A stretch of 64,000 bases of DNA from Arthrobacter sp. CAN_C5 (GCF_017875735.1 NZ_JAGGMZ010000001.1:248001-312000); one strand, 5' to 3'; counted from the stretch's first letter, positions 1 to 9,289 are shown. Translations and numbers: made by a program. Notes: generated by a model from the letters alone, not told the origin.

Positions 1-204
1 ACGCCCTCATCCCACTCTTGATGACCGGTCAACCCTACGGAATGCCTTGAATCCACTGACTGCGTCAACACCACCATTCAACACCACCATTCAACGTCAT
101 CAGAGGCTCAGCCATCTCCTCTTGCCGAGGCTACCGATGCCCCGCCGGTTACGGGCGCGACCGTTGGAGTAGTCGATGTTGGCGGCCGTGAATCTGGTGG
201 AGTG
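1..204. other. Left edge, no supported gene
   Basis: I see no start codon with a ribosome binding site here. One plus-strand frame stays open from about position 22 to 291 and ends in an Ala-Asp-Thr-Gly-rich tail, but it has no start in the window and runs opposite tatB. The codons for the repeated Asp-Ala-Asp-Thr block come from an imperfect 12-bp tandem repeat at about 220-265, so this may be low-complexity shadow coding. Confidence 0.4.
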
Positions 205-612
205 TCAGAGACCGGCGCCGATGCCGGAGCAGATGCCGACACCGATGCCGACACCGATGCAGGCGTTGGTGTCGGTGGGGTTGGGGGGTAGCGGGTTTGG
301 GGCTGGTTGCGGGGTGCCTGCGTCGACGGGTTTGATCACCTTGTGGCGGTCGTCGCCGAGGTCTTCGATGAGCGCTTCTCTGATGATGCGTCGGGGGTCG
401 TATTGTCGGGGGTCGAGTTTGCGCCAGTCGACGTCGTCGATTTCAGGGCCCATTTCCTCGCGGAGTTGCTCACGGGCGCCGCTGGCCATGGTGCGCAGGT
501 TCCGTACCAGCTGCCCGAGTTGCGCCGCGTACCCCGGAAGCCGCTCAGGACCCACGATTATGACAGCAAGGAATCCCAGCAGTATGAATTCGATCCCGTT
601 GATTCCCAACAC
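205..612 (-). CDS. tatB: Sec-independent translocase protein TatB
   Basis: TatB works with TatC as the receptor for twin-arginine signal peptides in the cytoplasmic membrane. The protein has the family layout: a very short N-terminus (LGINGIEF), one membrane helix ending in VGPERLP, then an amphipathic helix and a charged tail with the actinobacterial block EMGPEIDDVDWRKLDPRQYD. The frame is open up to a TTG at 663, but TatB proteins begin just before the helix, so I prefer the GTG at 612 (135 aa). The last 20 or so residues are Gly/Val/Ile-rich and unlike a normal TatB tail, which suggests the 3' end has been altered. It follows tatC after a gap of about 200 bp. Confidence 0.85.
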   Translation of the reverse strand: MLGINGIEFILLGFLAVIIVGPERLPGYAAQLGQLVRNLRTMASGAREQLREEMGPEIDDVDWRKLDPRQYDPRRIIREALIEDLGDDRHKVIKPVDAGTPQPAPNPLPPNPTDTNACIGVGIGVGICSGIGAGL

Positions 613-809
613 AAGAAGAAGACTACAACCATAAAAATCGTGCGGCACCGGGAACGAGCCCAATTTAGCTGAATACTGTGTTGCTCTGGAGGTGGATCTT
701 CACTCACACCAACCGGTATTTGTTCACGGTTCCGCCGTGGTTCTGCGCGTGTGGGCTATTCGTGTGGCAGGAAAGGTGGTGACTGTTTTGGGCATGATGG
801 TCGAGGTGT

Positions 810-1634
810 CTACACCCCGTCGATGACTGACGCCTGATCGGCTGTGGACTCGAGATGTTCTTGCTGTGCCTTATTTTTCCTGGCTCGCCGTTTATCGTTG
901 AGTAAGCACAACCCGATAGCGATAAAGAACAACAACAGCATGGGCGCCGCAAGGTAGAACATACTCATCGCGTCAGCCCCCGGGGCCGCCATCGCAGCGA
1001 ACAGACACACCATAAAAATGGTGATCCGCCACCCCTTAAGGATCTGCCGCCCGGAGACGACACCCACCAGGTTCAAACCCACCAGCACCACCGGCAAAAG
1101 GAACGCGATGCCGAAGGCGAGCATCAGCCGCAGCAGGAACGTGATAAACACGGTCACCGTGATGATGTTAGAAAAACCGCCGGGGGTGAAGTCCGTCAAT
1201 ACCCGTACCGCATTAGGCAGGATCAGCCATGCCAGGAAGATCCCTGAAAAGAACAACGGCACGGCCACAGCGATGAACGACACCGCGACGCGGCGTTCTT
1301 TCGTTTTCAGACTCGGGGTGATGAACGCCCACAGCTGGTACAACCACACGGGGCTCGATAAGACGATACCCAGAAACACGGAAACCTGGATCATGAGGTC
1401 AAAAGGCGAAGCGACACCGTCAAAGTTCAAGGCCGCACTGCGACCCTCGCGCGCATTCAGATCCTGGATGGGGCGGGATAACTCTTCAAGGACCGGTTCA
1501 TAGATGAAGAAGCCCGCGACCGTTCCAACGAACACCGCGATAGCGCCGATGAACAACCTGTTGCGTGCTTCTTTTAGATGTTCCCCAAGCGCCATCTTCC
1601 CCTCGGGGTTGGATCTACGCCCACCCCTGCGCAC
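810..1634 (-). CDS. tatC: Twin-arginine translocase subunit TatC
   Basis: TatC is the polytopic core of the Tat pathway, which exports folded proteins. The 274 aa product has the N-terminal cytosolic NPEGKMALGEHLKEARNRLF region that binds the twin-arginine motif, six predicted membrane helices, and the conserved LWAFITPSL segment in the first loop. The GTG start at 1634 lies 9 bp after the tatA stop and has an AGGGG sequence just upstream, so the two genes are one transcript. With tatA and tatB it forms a complete Tat set; whether it is the cell's only set or an accessory copy cannot be told from the window. Confidence 0.92.
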   Translation of the reverse strand: MRRGGRRSNPEGKMALGEHLKEARNRLFIGAIAVFVGTVAGFFIYEPVLEELSRPIQDLNAREGRSAALNFDGVASPFDLMIQVSVFLGIVLSSPVWLYQLWAFITPSLKTKERRVAVSFIAVAVPLFFSGIFLAWLILPNAVRVLTDFTPGGFSNIITVTVFITFLLRLMLAFGIAFLLPVVLVGLNLVGVVSGRQILKGWRITIFMVCLFAAMAAPGADAMSMFYLAAPMLLLFFIAIGLCLLNDKRRARKNKAQQEHLESTADQASVIDGV

Positions 1635-1643
1635 TAAAAACCC

Positions 1644-1979
1644 CTACAGAGGACGCGATGACGTACTGGGCGGCGTAGCACTCTCAGATCCTTGTCCGCC
1701 CTCGGGGGTGGCCGTCCGGTGGGTATCTACCGGGGGTGCGGTATCCGCAGCCCGGGCCGAGGGATTAGTGACGGATGAGTCAATAACCTGCGCCGGAGGA
1801 GGGGAAGGCTTACTATCGTCGTCGGCGTCGCTGCCGTCATCTTTCATCTGCTTCATTTCCGATTTGAAGATCCGCAGAGACTGCCCGACGCTACGCGCCA
1901 ACCCAGGGAGTTTCGGCGCCCCGAACAACAAAACAGCAATCACAATAATAATGATCAAATGCCAGCCTTCAAGCCTCAT
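1644..1979 (-). CDS. tatA: Sec-independent translocase protein TatA
   Basis: TatA forms the pore-like oligomer of the Tat pathway. The product has a single N-terminal membrane helix ([13 protein letters not shown]), the hinge [14 protein letters not shown], an amphipathic helix ([12 protein letters not shown]) and a long Pro/Ser/Thr-rich tail. The ATG at 1979 is preceded by GAGAGGA at a good distance; a GTG two codons upstream (1985) is the alternative. It is the first gene of the tatA-tatC-tatB operon. Confidence 0.9.
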   Translation of the reverse strand: MRLEGWHLIIIIVIAVLLFGAPKLPGLARSVGQSLRIFKSEMKQMKDDGSDADDDSKPSPPPAQVIDSSVTNPSARAADTAPPVDTHRTATPEGGQGSESATPPSTSSRPL

Positions 1980-2173
1980 AACCACAAATCCTCTCGTCAG
2001 TTCACCCAGTGTAGGTCATCACCACAAACACCACCCTGACAACGCACTCCCCTACGTGTCAGGGTGAGTTGAGGCCAGTGGCTCATAGCAAGTCCGTCTA
2101 ATTCGTAGGGCGAGAATCAGGATCAGAACCAATGTCTATCTCCACAATTTCCCGGGTGCGGGAAGATGGGTCC

Positions 2174-2569
2174 ATGAGTAATTCTGGCCCTCGTGCCGGC
2201 GGTCCAAGGCCTCGAAGGTCGTTTACCCCGGCGCAGAAACTAGCCCATCTGGCCGCTTACCAACAGGCCTGTGACGATGGCTCCGGAGGCGGGGCGTACC
2301 TTCGTCGTGAGGGCATCTATTCCTCCCAGATCACTGAGTGGCGCAAACTCCGTGATGCAGGTGTGCTCGAGGGTAGGAAGCCCGGGGAGAAGATCGGCAA
2401 GCTTACCGCTGAGCAGGCCGAAATCGCCCGTCTACGCCGGCAACTGGAGGTGAATGAACGCACGCTGGCACGGACTCGGGCAGCGTTGGACATCATGGGA
2501 AAAGCACGGCAGCTTTTGGAGGAAATCTCCGAAAGCGAGGAGCAGCAGCAGTGGTACAGGAAACCCTGA
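2174..2569 (+). CDS. IS3-family transposase OrfA
   Basis: This is the small DNA-binding subunit of an IS3-type transposase. It contains a helix-turn-helix (GGAYLRREGIYSSQITEWRK) followed by a leucine-zipper-like helix (EQAEIARLRRQLEVNERTL) and the ending DIMGKARQLLEEISES typical of one IS3 branch. I chose the ATG at 2174 (131 aa) over the ATG at 2132 because GGGAAG lies just upstream. It overlaps orfB by 19 bp, which fits translational coupling or frameshifting to an OrfAB fusion. Confidence 0.85.
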   Translation: MSNSGPRAGGPRPRRSFTPAQKLAHLAAYQQACDDGSGGGAYLRREGIYSSQITEWRKLRDAGVLEGRKPGEKIGKLTAEQAEIARLRRQLEVNERTLARTRAALDIMGKARQLLEEISESEEQQQWYRKP

Positions 2570-3570
2570 TGGGGGTTTATGCCGAACTCACAGGTGCGCA
2601 TATCCCCACGCGGGAAGCGGCGGTCTTGGCCGGGATACCGCGGGCGACCGCAACCCGCAGCCCGCGGATCCCGCAGGCCGGGCCGATGCCCGTGTCTGTC
2701 CCGGCAAACAAGCTCGACCCGGACGAACGCGCCGGTATCCTCGCTGCCGTGAACTCTGCCCGCTTCGTGGATCTAGCCCCGGTCCAGATCTACGCGCAGC
2801 TGCTGGACGAGGGGACCTACCTGTGCTCAATCTCAACGATCTACCGGATATTGACTGAGAATAAGCAGGTCAAAGAGCGCCGCCGGCAGGCACGCCATCC
2901 GCCCAGGACCGTTCCGGAATTGACAGCGGCTGGCCCCGGGCAGGTCTACAGCTGGGACATTACCAAGCTTGCCGGCCCGGTCAGGGGTAAGTACTTCGAT
3001 GCCTACGTGATGCTCGATATTTACTCCCGCTACATCGTGGGCGCATACGTCCATGCCCACGAATCCGGGGAGTTGGCGGTGGAGATGATGAAGGAAATCT
3101 TCGGTATCCACGGCATCCCGGAAATCGTGCACGCGGACCGCGGGACTTCTATGACGTCCAAGACCGTAGCTGTACTGCTCTCCGATCTGGAAGTCACCAG
3201 GTCACACTCCAGGCCCCGCGTATCCAATGACAACCCCTACAGCGAGGCGTGGTTCAAGACCTTGAAATTCGCTCCCGTGTTCCCTGAACGATTCGGCTCC
3301 CTGGCCGATGCGAGGGCCTTCATGGCGACTTTTGTCGAAGGATACAACCACAGCCACCGCCATACCGGAATCGGACTAAACACCCCGGCAGACGTCCACT
3401 ACGGTCTTGCCGCGACGAAGGCCACCGAACGCTCCATCACTTTGGCCGCCGCACGGCAGAAGAATCCCGAACGATTCAGCACCGAAACGGACCCAAAAAT
3501 ACTCACCGTCCCCGGCGCGGCATGGATCAACAAACCATCCCAGGAAACCCAGACAGAAGCAGCCGCCTAA
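2551..3570 (+). CDS. IS3-family transposase OrfB (DDE catalytic subunit)
   Basis: OrfB is the catalytic transposase. It has an rve integrase core with the DDE residues visible in order: Asp in WDIT, Asp in HADRGTSM, and Glu in NPYSEAWFKTLK. The N-terminal HTH_21-like region is present (LAPVQIYAQLLDEG). At 339 aa it is full length. The GTG start at 2551 lies inside the end of orfA. The element looks intact and could be active. Confidence 0.92.
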   Translation: MVQETLMGVYAELTGAHIPTREAAVLAGIPRATATRSPRIPQAGPMPVSVPANKLDPDERAGILAAVNSARFVDLAPVQIYAQLLDEGTYLCSISTIYRILTENKQVKERRRQARHPPRTVPELTAAGPGQVYSWDITKLAGPVRGKYFDAYVMLDIYSRYIVGAYVHAHESGELAVEMMKEIFGIHGIPEIVHADRGTSMTSKTVAVLLSDLEVTRSHSRPRVSNDNPYSEAWFKTLKFAPVFPERFGSLADARAFMATFVEGYNHSHRHTGIGLNTPADVHYGLAATKATERSITLAAARQKNPERFSTETDPKILTVPGAAWINKPSQETQTEAAA

Positions 3571-3597
3571 CTCCCACTGGCCCCATTCACCTTGACA

Positions 3598-3859
3598 ACT
3601 TCCGCTCCGCCCCGCTACCTCAAGTAAACCGGCCCCGTAGTCCTTGCTGAATTGCCCTCCTGAAGAGATGATCAACTCGCCCTTCTCCTAATCAATAGTG
3701 AGCTGCCGCGCTGATTTCGGACAGCAAATTTCGTGGGGGGGTGTCCCTATGTTCTTTGTCAAGCTGGTTGGGTGGTTTTCGGAGATTGGGGTTTGCCGGG
3801 TTTTTGGGCAGGAGGGAGTGGCCGGTGGCGCGTGGTCGGCCGGCTGCTGGGCTGGTTGT
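3598..3859. other. Junction between two insertion sequences
   Basis: This 260-bp stretch lies between the right end of the IS3 element and the transposase gene of the IS110 element. Part of it must be the right end of the IS110 element, whose ends lack obvious inverted repeats, so I cannot place the border. A T/G-rich plus-strand stretch (3730-3860) gives no credible gene. Confidence 0.4.
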
Positions 3860-5059
3860 TTAGGCGGCTTTGACTGCGGGTGCCTCGTATAGCACTCCGT
3901 CGCGCAGCATCGCGAACAGTACATCGCAGCGGCGTCTGGCGAGGGCGATCAGGGCCTGATTATGCCGTTTGCCTTGGGCTCGTTTGCGGTCGTAGTACGC
4001 CCGTGAGACGGGGTCTTTCAGGGCCGCGAATGCGGAGAGGAAGAACGCCCGTTTGAGGATCTTGTTGCCCTTTTTTGAGGAGTGGTCTCCTCGGATCGAG
4101 GTACCGGATCGCCACGTCACCGGCGCGAGTCCGGCGTAGGATCCCAGATGCCCGGCGGTCTTGAATTCCTTGCCTGCAACCTCGGTAATGATCCGTGCTG
4201 CCGTCCTGACGCCGACCGCCGGTAGGGACGTCAGGAGTTCGTGAAGAGGGTGGGCCTCCACGATGGCTTCAACCTGGGTCAGAACCTCGGCACGAGAGGT
4301 GCGTAGTTGGGTCAGCTGCGCGGCGAGTTGGGGCAACACGACGCCGGCGGCGCCAGTGCCGGCCACGACTACGCTCTGCTCACCCAGAGCGGTGAAGATC
4401 TCTTCTGCCCAGCGCCTGCCGGCCCGCGGCGCGGACTTGGCCATGAACGCGGCGACCCGGCTCTGGCCAGCCCGGCGCAGAGCCTCAGGGGCAGGGTATT
4501 TCCGCAGCAGTTCGGCCATTACGGGGTGGTCCAGGTGCGGGCCGATGGCCCGTTCCAGGGCCGGGTGGATCTGCGTGAGGAGCCCGCGGATCCGGTTCGA
4601 GGCGGCGGTGGCCTGCTTGGCCAGGTCGTCGTCGAAACCGCAGAGCATTGACAGCTCTGCGGCCTGTTCATCGGCGACGGCAATCGAGCGCAGCGTGTGC
4701 GGCATGCTCCGGGCGGCCTCAGCAATGATGTAAGCGTCTCGGGCATCCGTCTTGGCCTCACCGGGGTGCAGGTCAGCGATGCGGCGCATCGCCAGGCCCG
4801 GCAGGTAACCGACGAGGATACCGGCGGCCTGCGCCACAGCGACCGGCAGTGCACCGATGGTGGCCGGCTGGTCCACGACGAGTAAAAGCGTGCCGTGCTT
4901 GGTGAGACTGTCGATGATCGCCCGCAGTTTCGCCTCGTCTTGCGGCAGTGCCTTATCGAGCAGTTTCTTGCCGTTCCTGTCCAACGCCACCGCGTGGTGG
5001 TTGGACTTACCGACATCGACGCCGATAAACACATCGACGAGTTCGTGATCCTTAATCAC
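3860..5059 (-). CDS. IS110-family transposase (DEDD type)
   Basis: The 399 aa protein has the two-domain IS110 layout. The N-terminal RuvC-like DEDD domain shows GVDVGKSNHHAVALD with the first catalytic Asp, VVDQPATIGALPV, and GEAKTDARDAYIIAEAAR with the later acidic residues. The C-terminal transposase-20 domain has LTSLPAVGVRTAARIITE and GSYAGLAPVTWRSG, ending with the expected catalytic-serine region. The start is GTG at 5059 with GGAGG eight bases upstream. IS110 enzymes are programmed by a structured noncoding RNA from the element itself, which fits the long leader upstream of this gene. Confidence 0.95.
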   Translation of the reverse strand: MIKDHELVDVFIGVDVGKSNHHAVALDRNGKKLLDKALPQDEAKLRAIIDSLTKHGTLLLVVDQPATIGALPVAVAQAAGILVGYLPGLAMRRIADLHPGEAKTDARDAYIIAEAARSMPHTLRSIAVADEQAAELSMLCGFDDDLAKQATAASNRIRGLLTQIHPALERAIGPHLDHPVMAELLRKYPAPEALRRAGQSRVAAFMAKSAPRAGRRWAEEIFTALGEQSVVVAGTGAAGVVLPQLAAQLTQLRTSRAEVLTQVEAIVEAHPLHELLTSLPAVGVRTAARIITEVAGKEFKTAGHLGSYAGLAPVTWRSGTSIRGDHSSKKGNKILKRAFFLSAFAALKDPVSRAYYDRKRAQGKRHNQALIALARRRCDVLFAMLRDGVLYEAPAVKAA

Positions 5060-5061
5060 TA

Positions 5062-5290
5062 CTACCTCCAGAGGTGAAACCCAATGAGACCGTGCTGGTC
5101 TGTCCTGCGGCCCCAGAGCTCGGCATCCACGTTACGGCCGACCTACCACGATGGTGTCTGCAGCTGGTCCGGTCCCCATTAGCGATCCTCTGGCGCCTAT
5201 CGAACCCCGGTGACAACACCCCCCGGATCATACATTCGACTGGGGGACTCAATCATGCCAGGACCGACAGGCCAGCAACCCCGATTCTTG
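5062..5290 (-). ncRNA. Candidate IS110 bridge RNA / leader region
   Basis: In the IS110 group the bridge (seek) RNA is transcribed from the noncoding left end, directly upstream of the transposase on the same strand. Here about 230 bp upstream of the GTG at 5059 contains no credible gene and is rich in short inverted repeats. The position and length fit; the fold and exact ends were not computed. Confidence 0.4.
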
Positions 5291-6240
5291 CTCGTTTAGG
5301 GGCTATAAGAAAGGTAACGGGGGCGTTCATGTTCAGGTGTTGTGTCTGGGAAAGTATCGAAGCTATGTTACAGGAGCTGAGGGCCGAGTCATCGGCGGGG
5401 TGCAGCACCTGATCAATCAGAGAGGCATGCTCGATGAGTCGATGAGTCGACGGGCGTTCGCGGGTCGGCCATCGCTAAGAATTGGTTGACTCCTCACCCT
5501 GCCCCACGGCGTCGCTTTGGGGTACACCCCAACGCGACAGGTCGAATTGGAGCGTTCCCGGTTACAGCAGCATGCCTTCGATGCTCGTTCGTGGTTTCGA
5601 TCGTGAATCGTTGTGGCGTTTCATCCGCAGGTGGACGGCTTTGAGCTCTGTCCTTTGGGCTCCACCCGACCACAGGTGGATGACCCGCCAAGAGCCTGGG
5701 CCCGCTTCTCCGGTGCTGCGGTGTCTGTTTCTATTGCCACTATTGGTCCTATTTGATCCTGAGGTCTTGTCGTTGGGGGTACGGCGTGAAGGAGGGTGTG
5801 CACGTCCGCCGTTTGCTTGAGTGAGCTTTTTCGTGTCGGTGACTCAGGTGGGTGTGTGCAGGCGGGTTTTTGATTCCTGATGTCCAGGTGTGTGCGGGAA
5901 AAGCAGCGGAGCGTGGGGGAGCTTTTGCCGTGCACATGTGGGCAGGAGGCGCAGCAGTCGGCCACTGGAAAGCTAGGTCTCTTGGACTACGACGGAAAAC
6001 CCTTTTGGTTAGCTGAGCGGGGTGGCTGAAGGGATGGTGGTTTCAACCGGTCAACGCACCGCGGTCGGTACATGGTTGCCGGTGTAGGGACTGTCTGACT
6101 TCGGACATGTCGCCTTCTGGCCATATCAGCAAAGGATCCTTTGACCGGGCCGCCGACAGGGTCTGACCCCGGATCGGCTAGCTCCAGCATCGGCGGGGAG
6201 CGGGTGGCCGCGGCGTGTCCCAGCAATGTGTCTCACATCA
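5291..6240. other. Long noncoding stretch between IS110 and the resolvase gene
   Basis: I find no gene here. The reading frames present have poor codon patterns and no ribosome binding sites. Positions 5628-5687 hold a 60-bp sequence that is repeated, with differences, at 62350-62409 (see the repeat entries). The rest may be the leftover ends of mobile elements. Confidence 0.5.
5628..5687 (+). repeat. Dispersed 60-bp repeat, copy A
   Basis: This begins CAGGTGGACGGCT and ends CACAGGTGGATGACCCG, matching 62350-62409 at both ends with a more divergent middle. The dyad that is perfect in the other copy is degenerate here. Both copies are noncoding and near recombinase or IS genes, 57 kb apart. 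Confidence 0.6.
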
Positions 6241-6272
6241 AGTATTCTCAGCAAAGGAGAAGAAGGCCTTTG

Positions 6273-6866
6273 ATGAGTGCGGGAGATGTCGGGATGGGAA
6301 GTATCGGGTATGCCAGGGTCAGCACGCTGGAGCAGAACGCCGACTTACAGCACGCCGCACTGAAAGCGGCAGGGTGCACACGGATTTTTACCGACCACGG
6401 GGTGAGCGGGACGCGTGCGAGCCGGCCCGAGCTGGACAAGCTCCTGGATCATCTCCGGGCGGGGGATGAGGTGGTGGTGTGGAAGCTGGACCGGTTGGGG
6501 CGCAACACCCGGAACCTGCTGGCCCTCATCGATGACCTGGAACACCGGAAAGTGCACTTCCGGAGCGTGACCGAGGGCATCAGCACGACCGGTCCGATGG
6601 GGCGGGCGATGCTGACGGTGATGTCGGCGTTCGCGCAGCTCGAGCGAGACCAGCTCGCCGAGCGGACCAGGGCGGGCATGGCGATCGCCGCGGAGCACGG
6701 GCGGAAGGCCGGACGCCGGGAAGTCACCGCGGATCATGCCAAGGTTCGACGCGCGCACGAGCTGAAGGCCCAGGGGCTGGCGCCGGCGGATATCGGGAAG
6801 ATCATCGGCGCCAGCCGGGCCACGGTGTACCGTTACCTCGGACTGGCGGCTGACCGGGCGGAGTGA
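6273..6866 (+). CDS. Serine recombinase (resolvase/invertase family)
   Basis: A 197 aa small serine recombinase. The catalytic domain starts GSIGYARVSTLEQNADLQ with the nucleophile Ser in ARVST, followed by VVWKLDRLGRNTRNLL (catalytic arginines), and GPMGRAMLTVMSAFAQLERD. The C-terminal helix-turn-helix is AQGLAPADIGKIIGASRATVYRYL. AAAGGAG lies upstream of the ATG at 6273, favouring it over the more upstream in-frame ATG at 6141. Length and domains match Tn3-type resolvases; no transposase gene of Tn3 type accompanies it. Confidence 0.92.
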   Translation: MSAGDVGMGSIGYARVSTLEQNADLQHAALKAAGCTRIFTDHGVSGTRASRPELDKLLDHLRAGDEVVVWKLDRLGRNTRNLLALIDDLEHRKVHFRSVTEGISTTGPMGRAMLTVMSAFAQLERDQLAERTRAGMAIAAEHGRKAGRREVTADHAKVRRAHELKAQGLAPADIGKIIGASRATVYRYLGLAADRAE

Positions 6867-7301
6867 TGCGACACAGTGTGCTTGGGGTGATCGGGTGGTG
6901 TTCTGCGTTGGCATTCGGAGGGGCTTCCCGCGTTGTTTAGTTGATGACTAACTTCTTGGGTTGCGTTGGGAGCTGTTTGGGTTGGTCTAGTCGGTGCCGT
7001 TACGGCGGCTCTCGTGCCCATCGTGGAGTCAAGGCAGCTTCGAAGCAGATTTAGGGGTCCAGAAACTAAAGTAGTGCAGGTGAGAGGTCAAGGTAACAGG
7101 CGGAAGCCGAAGCTAAGTTGAATGGACGTAAAGAGTTTTTGGTAGCGATGTAAGCGGGGATTCTGCCTATTTTGGAAAAGCTTGGATCGCTTGTGATGGC
7201 AGGGTGTGCGCCTACGAAAGCTGTTCTGGTTTCCGATTTGAAAGGGCGCAGTGCTGGCAGAATGAGAACATCCGCCAGTGCCACTCTGAGGAGCTCCCGT
7301 G
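6867..7301. other. Intergenic region, nothing coding seen
   Basis: There is no credible ORF. A short dyad TTAG-N7-CTAA lies at 6937-6951, downstream of the resolvase gene. The stretch is T-rich compared with the surroundings. Confidence 0.4.
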
Positions 7302-7748
7302 ATGTCACCGCTGCAACCCGACCCATGGGCTTCCCGCGACTTGCTGCCCAGCCCTCCCAAAAAGGTCTCCGGCCTCCGTGTCGCCGTCGGCATCGTCTCG
7401 GTGCTCACCTCACTATGGGTCGGACTCATATCCCTGCTCCTGAGCGTTTCGGTCGGGATCGCTTTCTCCGTCACCTACCTCGGCGCTATCATGGCTGTGG
7501 CTGCTCTGGGAATGCTCATTTTCGGCATCATGATTCTGGCAACGCCCAGGTCTCGTAAGCCCCTTGTCCCGTGCCTGCTCTTCGCCGCCGCCGGCGTGAC
7601 AGCTGTCGCCTCTGTGATTGCACCGCTTGTTGGGGCAAGCAACCCACAGCTCACCATTGTTGTCATTATCTCTGTGCTGCCACTGGCGATCCTGGCGACC
7701 TTGGCGATACGGGAGCAGACGAGCAGCGCCAAGAGATCCCAATACTGA
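7302..7748 (+). CDS. Uncharacterised membrane protein with four predicted helices
   Basis: A 148 aa protein that I do not recognise. It has a short proline-rich cytosolic N-terminus followed by four hydrophobic segments: about residues 24-50, 54-80, 88-108 and 114-134 (VVIISVLPLAILATLAI). The C-terminus is short and polar. The ATG at 7302 has GAGGAG eight bases upstream; a GTG one codon earlier is possible. The layout resembles the small DUF4190-like membrane proteins common in actinobacteria, but no diagnostic motif proves that. Its neighbours are mobile-element remnants. Confidence 0.7.
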   Translation: MSPLQPDPWASRDLLPSPPKKVSGLRVAVGIVSVLTSLWVGLISLLLSVSVGIAFSVTYLGAIMAVAALGMLIFGIMILATPRSRKPLVPCLLFAAAGVTAVASVIAPLVGASNPQLTIVVIISVLPLAILATLAIREQTSSAKRSQY

Positions 7749-7854
7749 GAACAGGACTTATGGGACTGCTGAAGGTTTAGTTTCCATCTAACCTCGCCGA
7801 AGGGGACTGTTGGTCTGAGGAACGAGACCTCCAAGCCTTTGATTCCGGCGAGTT

Positions 7855-8692
7855 GCGGATCAGGTGCACGATGCACTGCTGCACGACGGTGTGTTGCCAC
7901 GTTGTTGTGATCGCTTCCGGCAGGCCCTTGAGCACGTCGACGGCGATCAAGACGTCCTCGACGCCGCAGTTCTTCAGCTCGGAGAAGACCCGCAGCCAGA
8001 ACCTCGCGCGTTCACCTCTGTCGCCGTCCCATATGCCGAGCATGTCGTGTTCTCCGTTCGTGGTGACGCCCATGACGACATAAAATGGGGTGTTGCGCAC
8101 CTGCCCGTCGCGGACCTTGACACACTCACTAACGATCGCGTCGACGAACAACAGGACGGGGTGGAGCGGGTTTAGTGGTAGTGAGGACCACTCGGCCAGC
8201 TCCCCGACGACTCTTCGCTGTGATCCGGCTGATGGCGTCTTTGAAGACCTTGGTCCCGTCGACGTTTTCGAAGTGCGCAGCGATTTCCCCGATCGTCAGT
8301 TTGCGTGCGGACAGGGGGAGTACGATCTGATCGATCCCGTCCAGGCGTCCTTTCCGTTTGGGCGCGATCACCGGCTCGAACGACCCTTCACGGTCCTGTG
8401 GCACCTCGATCTCAATCAGACCGATATCGGTCAGTGCCGTCTTCGATCTCGTGCCGTTGCGCATGTTTGCCGCGACCGGTGCCTGTCCGTGTTCATGCCC
8501 GAGGTGCTCGGTCAGCTCCGTCTCCAGGACGTTCTTCGTGAGCTGGTTCAGCAGCCAACAGGGCCCAACGAGGTTCAGGCACTGTTCCTTTGCCTGGGCG
8601 AGCAGCCGTTCGGCAAGATCCTTCTGATCGATGATCTCTCCCGTCACAGGATCGATGATCGCCTCTGTTCTGTTAGTCATGAAGTAGTCCAC
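7855..8692 (-). pseudogene. Decayed IS256-family transposase
   Basis: The N-terminal part (8692 down to about 8170) reads as an IS256 mutator transposase (AKEQCLNLVGPCWLLNQLTK, then KVSKD-like KVFKDAISRIT). A frameshift near 8165 moves the reading to a second frame that continues LFVDAIVSECVKVRDGQVRN, TPFYVVMGVTTNGEHD and TWQHTVVQQCIVHLIRNS. Here the first catalytic Asp region is kept. Homology stops at about 7855, so the C-terminal third with the last catalytic residue is missing. A small insertion is also visible at VSECV. The element is dead. Confidence 0.85.
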
Positions 8693-8810
8693 TGCCGTCT
8701 CCTCTCGGATCAGGCCGGGCCCTCACACACCGTTTTTCTTACAGTCCCCTTATTGCGCACTCAGCAGAGCGGCAAACCATCGATGCGTTCGGACTAGGAA
8801 AGGCACCCGC

Positions 8811-9089
8811 ATGCCGCAGGACGAAAACCATGACCCCTACCCAGGCACTCTTCAATCTGTGGCGGACCGCCTAGATGCTGCCGCAGCGGCGATCGTAAAA
8901 GTAGGCCAAAACCCTGGGTTCGAAAAGGAGGACCGCGACGCACTCGATTGGATGTGCGCAGCGATTGAGGATTTCTCTGCCACTATTCAAGGGCTTATGT
9001 TCGCCCGCAGCCGTCGTTTGTCAGCACGGATAAATGAGATCTATTTATCAGCACCCATTGGAGAAACGGTTAGGCCAGCGAGTTCTTGA
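8811..9089 (+). CDS. Small uncharacterised protein, paralogue of the gene at 29446
   Basis: A 92 aa soluble protein of unknown function. The core LQSVADRLDAAAAAIVKVGQ, then a segment through DRDALDWMCAAIEDFSATIQG, and the end RRLSARINEI are nearly identical to the 123 aa product encoded at 29446-29817 on the other strand, which has a longer N-terminus. The ATG is preceded by GGAAAGG. It stands alone, between the IS256 remnant and a TetR gene, and may have been split from a longer ancestor. It is predicted to be mostly helical. Confidence 0.65.
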   Translation: MPQDENHDPYPGTLQSVADRLDAAAAAIVKVGQNPGFEKEDRDALDWMCAAIEDFSATIQGLMFARSRRLSARINEIYLSAPIGETVRPASS

Positions 9090-9289
9090 CCAGTCGGCTT
9101 GTCCGGATAGCCGCCGAACCACCATCATTCCTGTTGTCTCACCCATAAACCTCGGACGCAGGGTGACGTACTTCAGGAAGTAAGTGTCGCGAACTGGACA
9201 ATAGCTGCAAGAACCTGCATTTGGAAAAAGGCAACCGCAGATAACAGCGCATATGACACTGCTGGCCCAACCGGCTTCCTCCCACGTGT

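Larger units (their letters stand above)
2057..3597 (+). mobile_element. IS3-family element with imperfect terminal inverted repeats
   Basis: The element carries orfA and orfB in the usual IS3 order. The left end TGTCAGGGTGAGTTGAGGCC and the reverse complement of the right end (TGTCAAGGTGAATGGGGCC) match well and continue through a shared CAGTGG. I see no clear target duplication: the flanks are acg on the left and act on the right. Just outside the left end, 2032-2041 reads CACCCTGACA, an inverted copy of the terminus that could form a hairpin with it. Confidence 0.8.

Noticed and set aside
5482-5965. Several overlapping open frames of 60-110 residues on both strands
   Set aside because: No ribosome binding sites, no family motif and no natural amino-acid pattern; they lie in IS-derived noncoding sequence.
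8090-8797. A 235-residue plus-strand frame opposite the IS256 remnant
   Set aside because: It is the shadow of the minus-strand transposase, whose motifs are clear.
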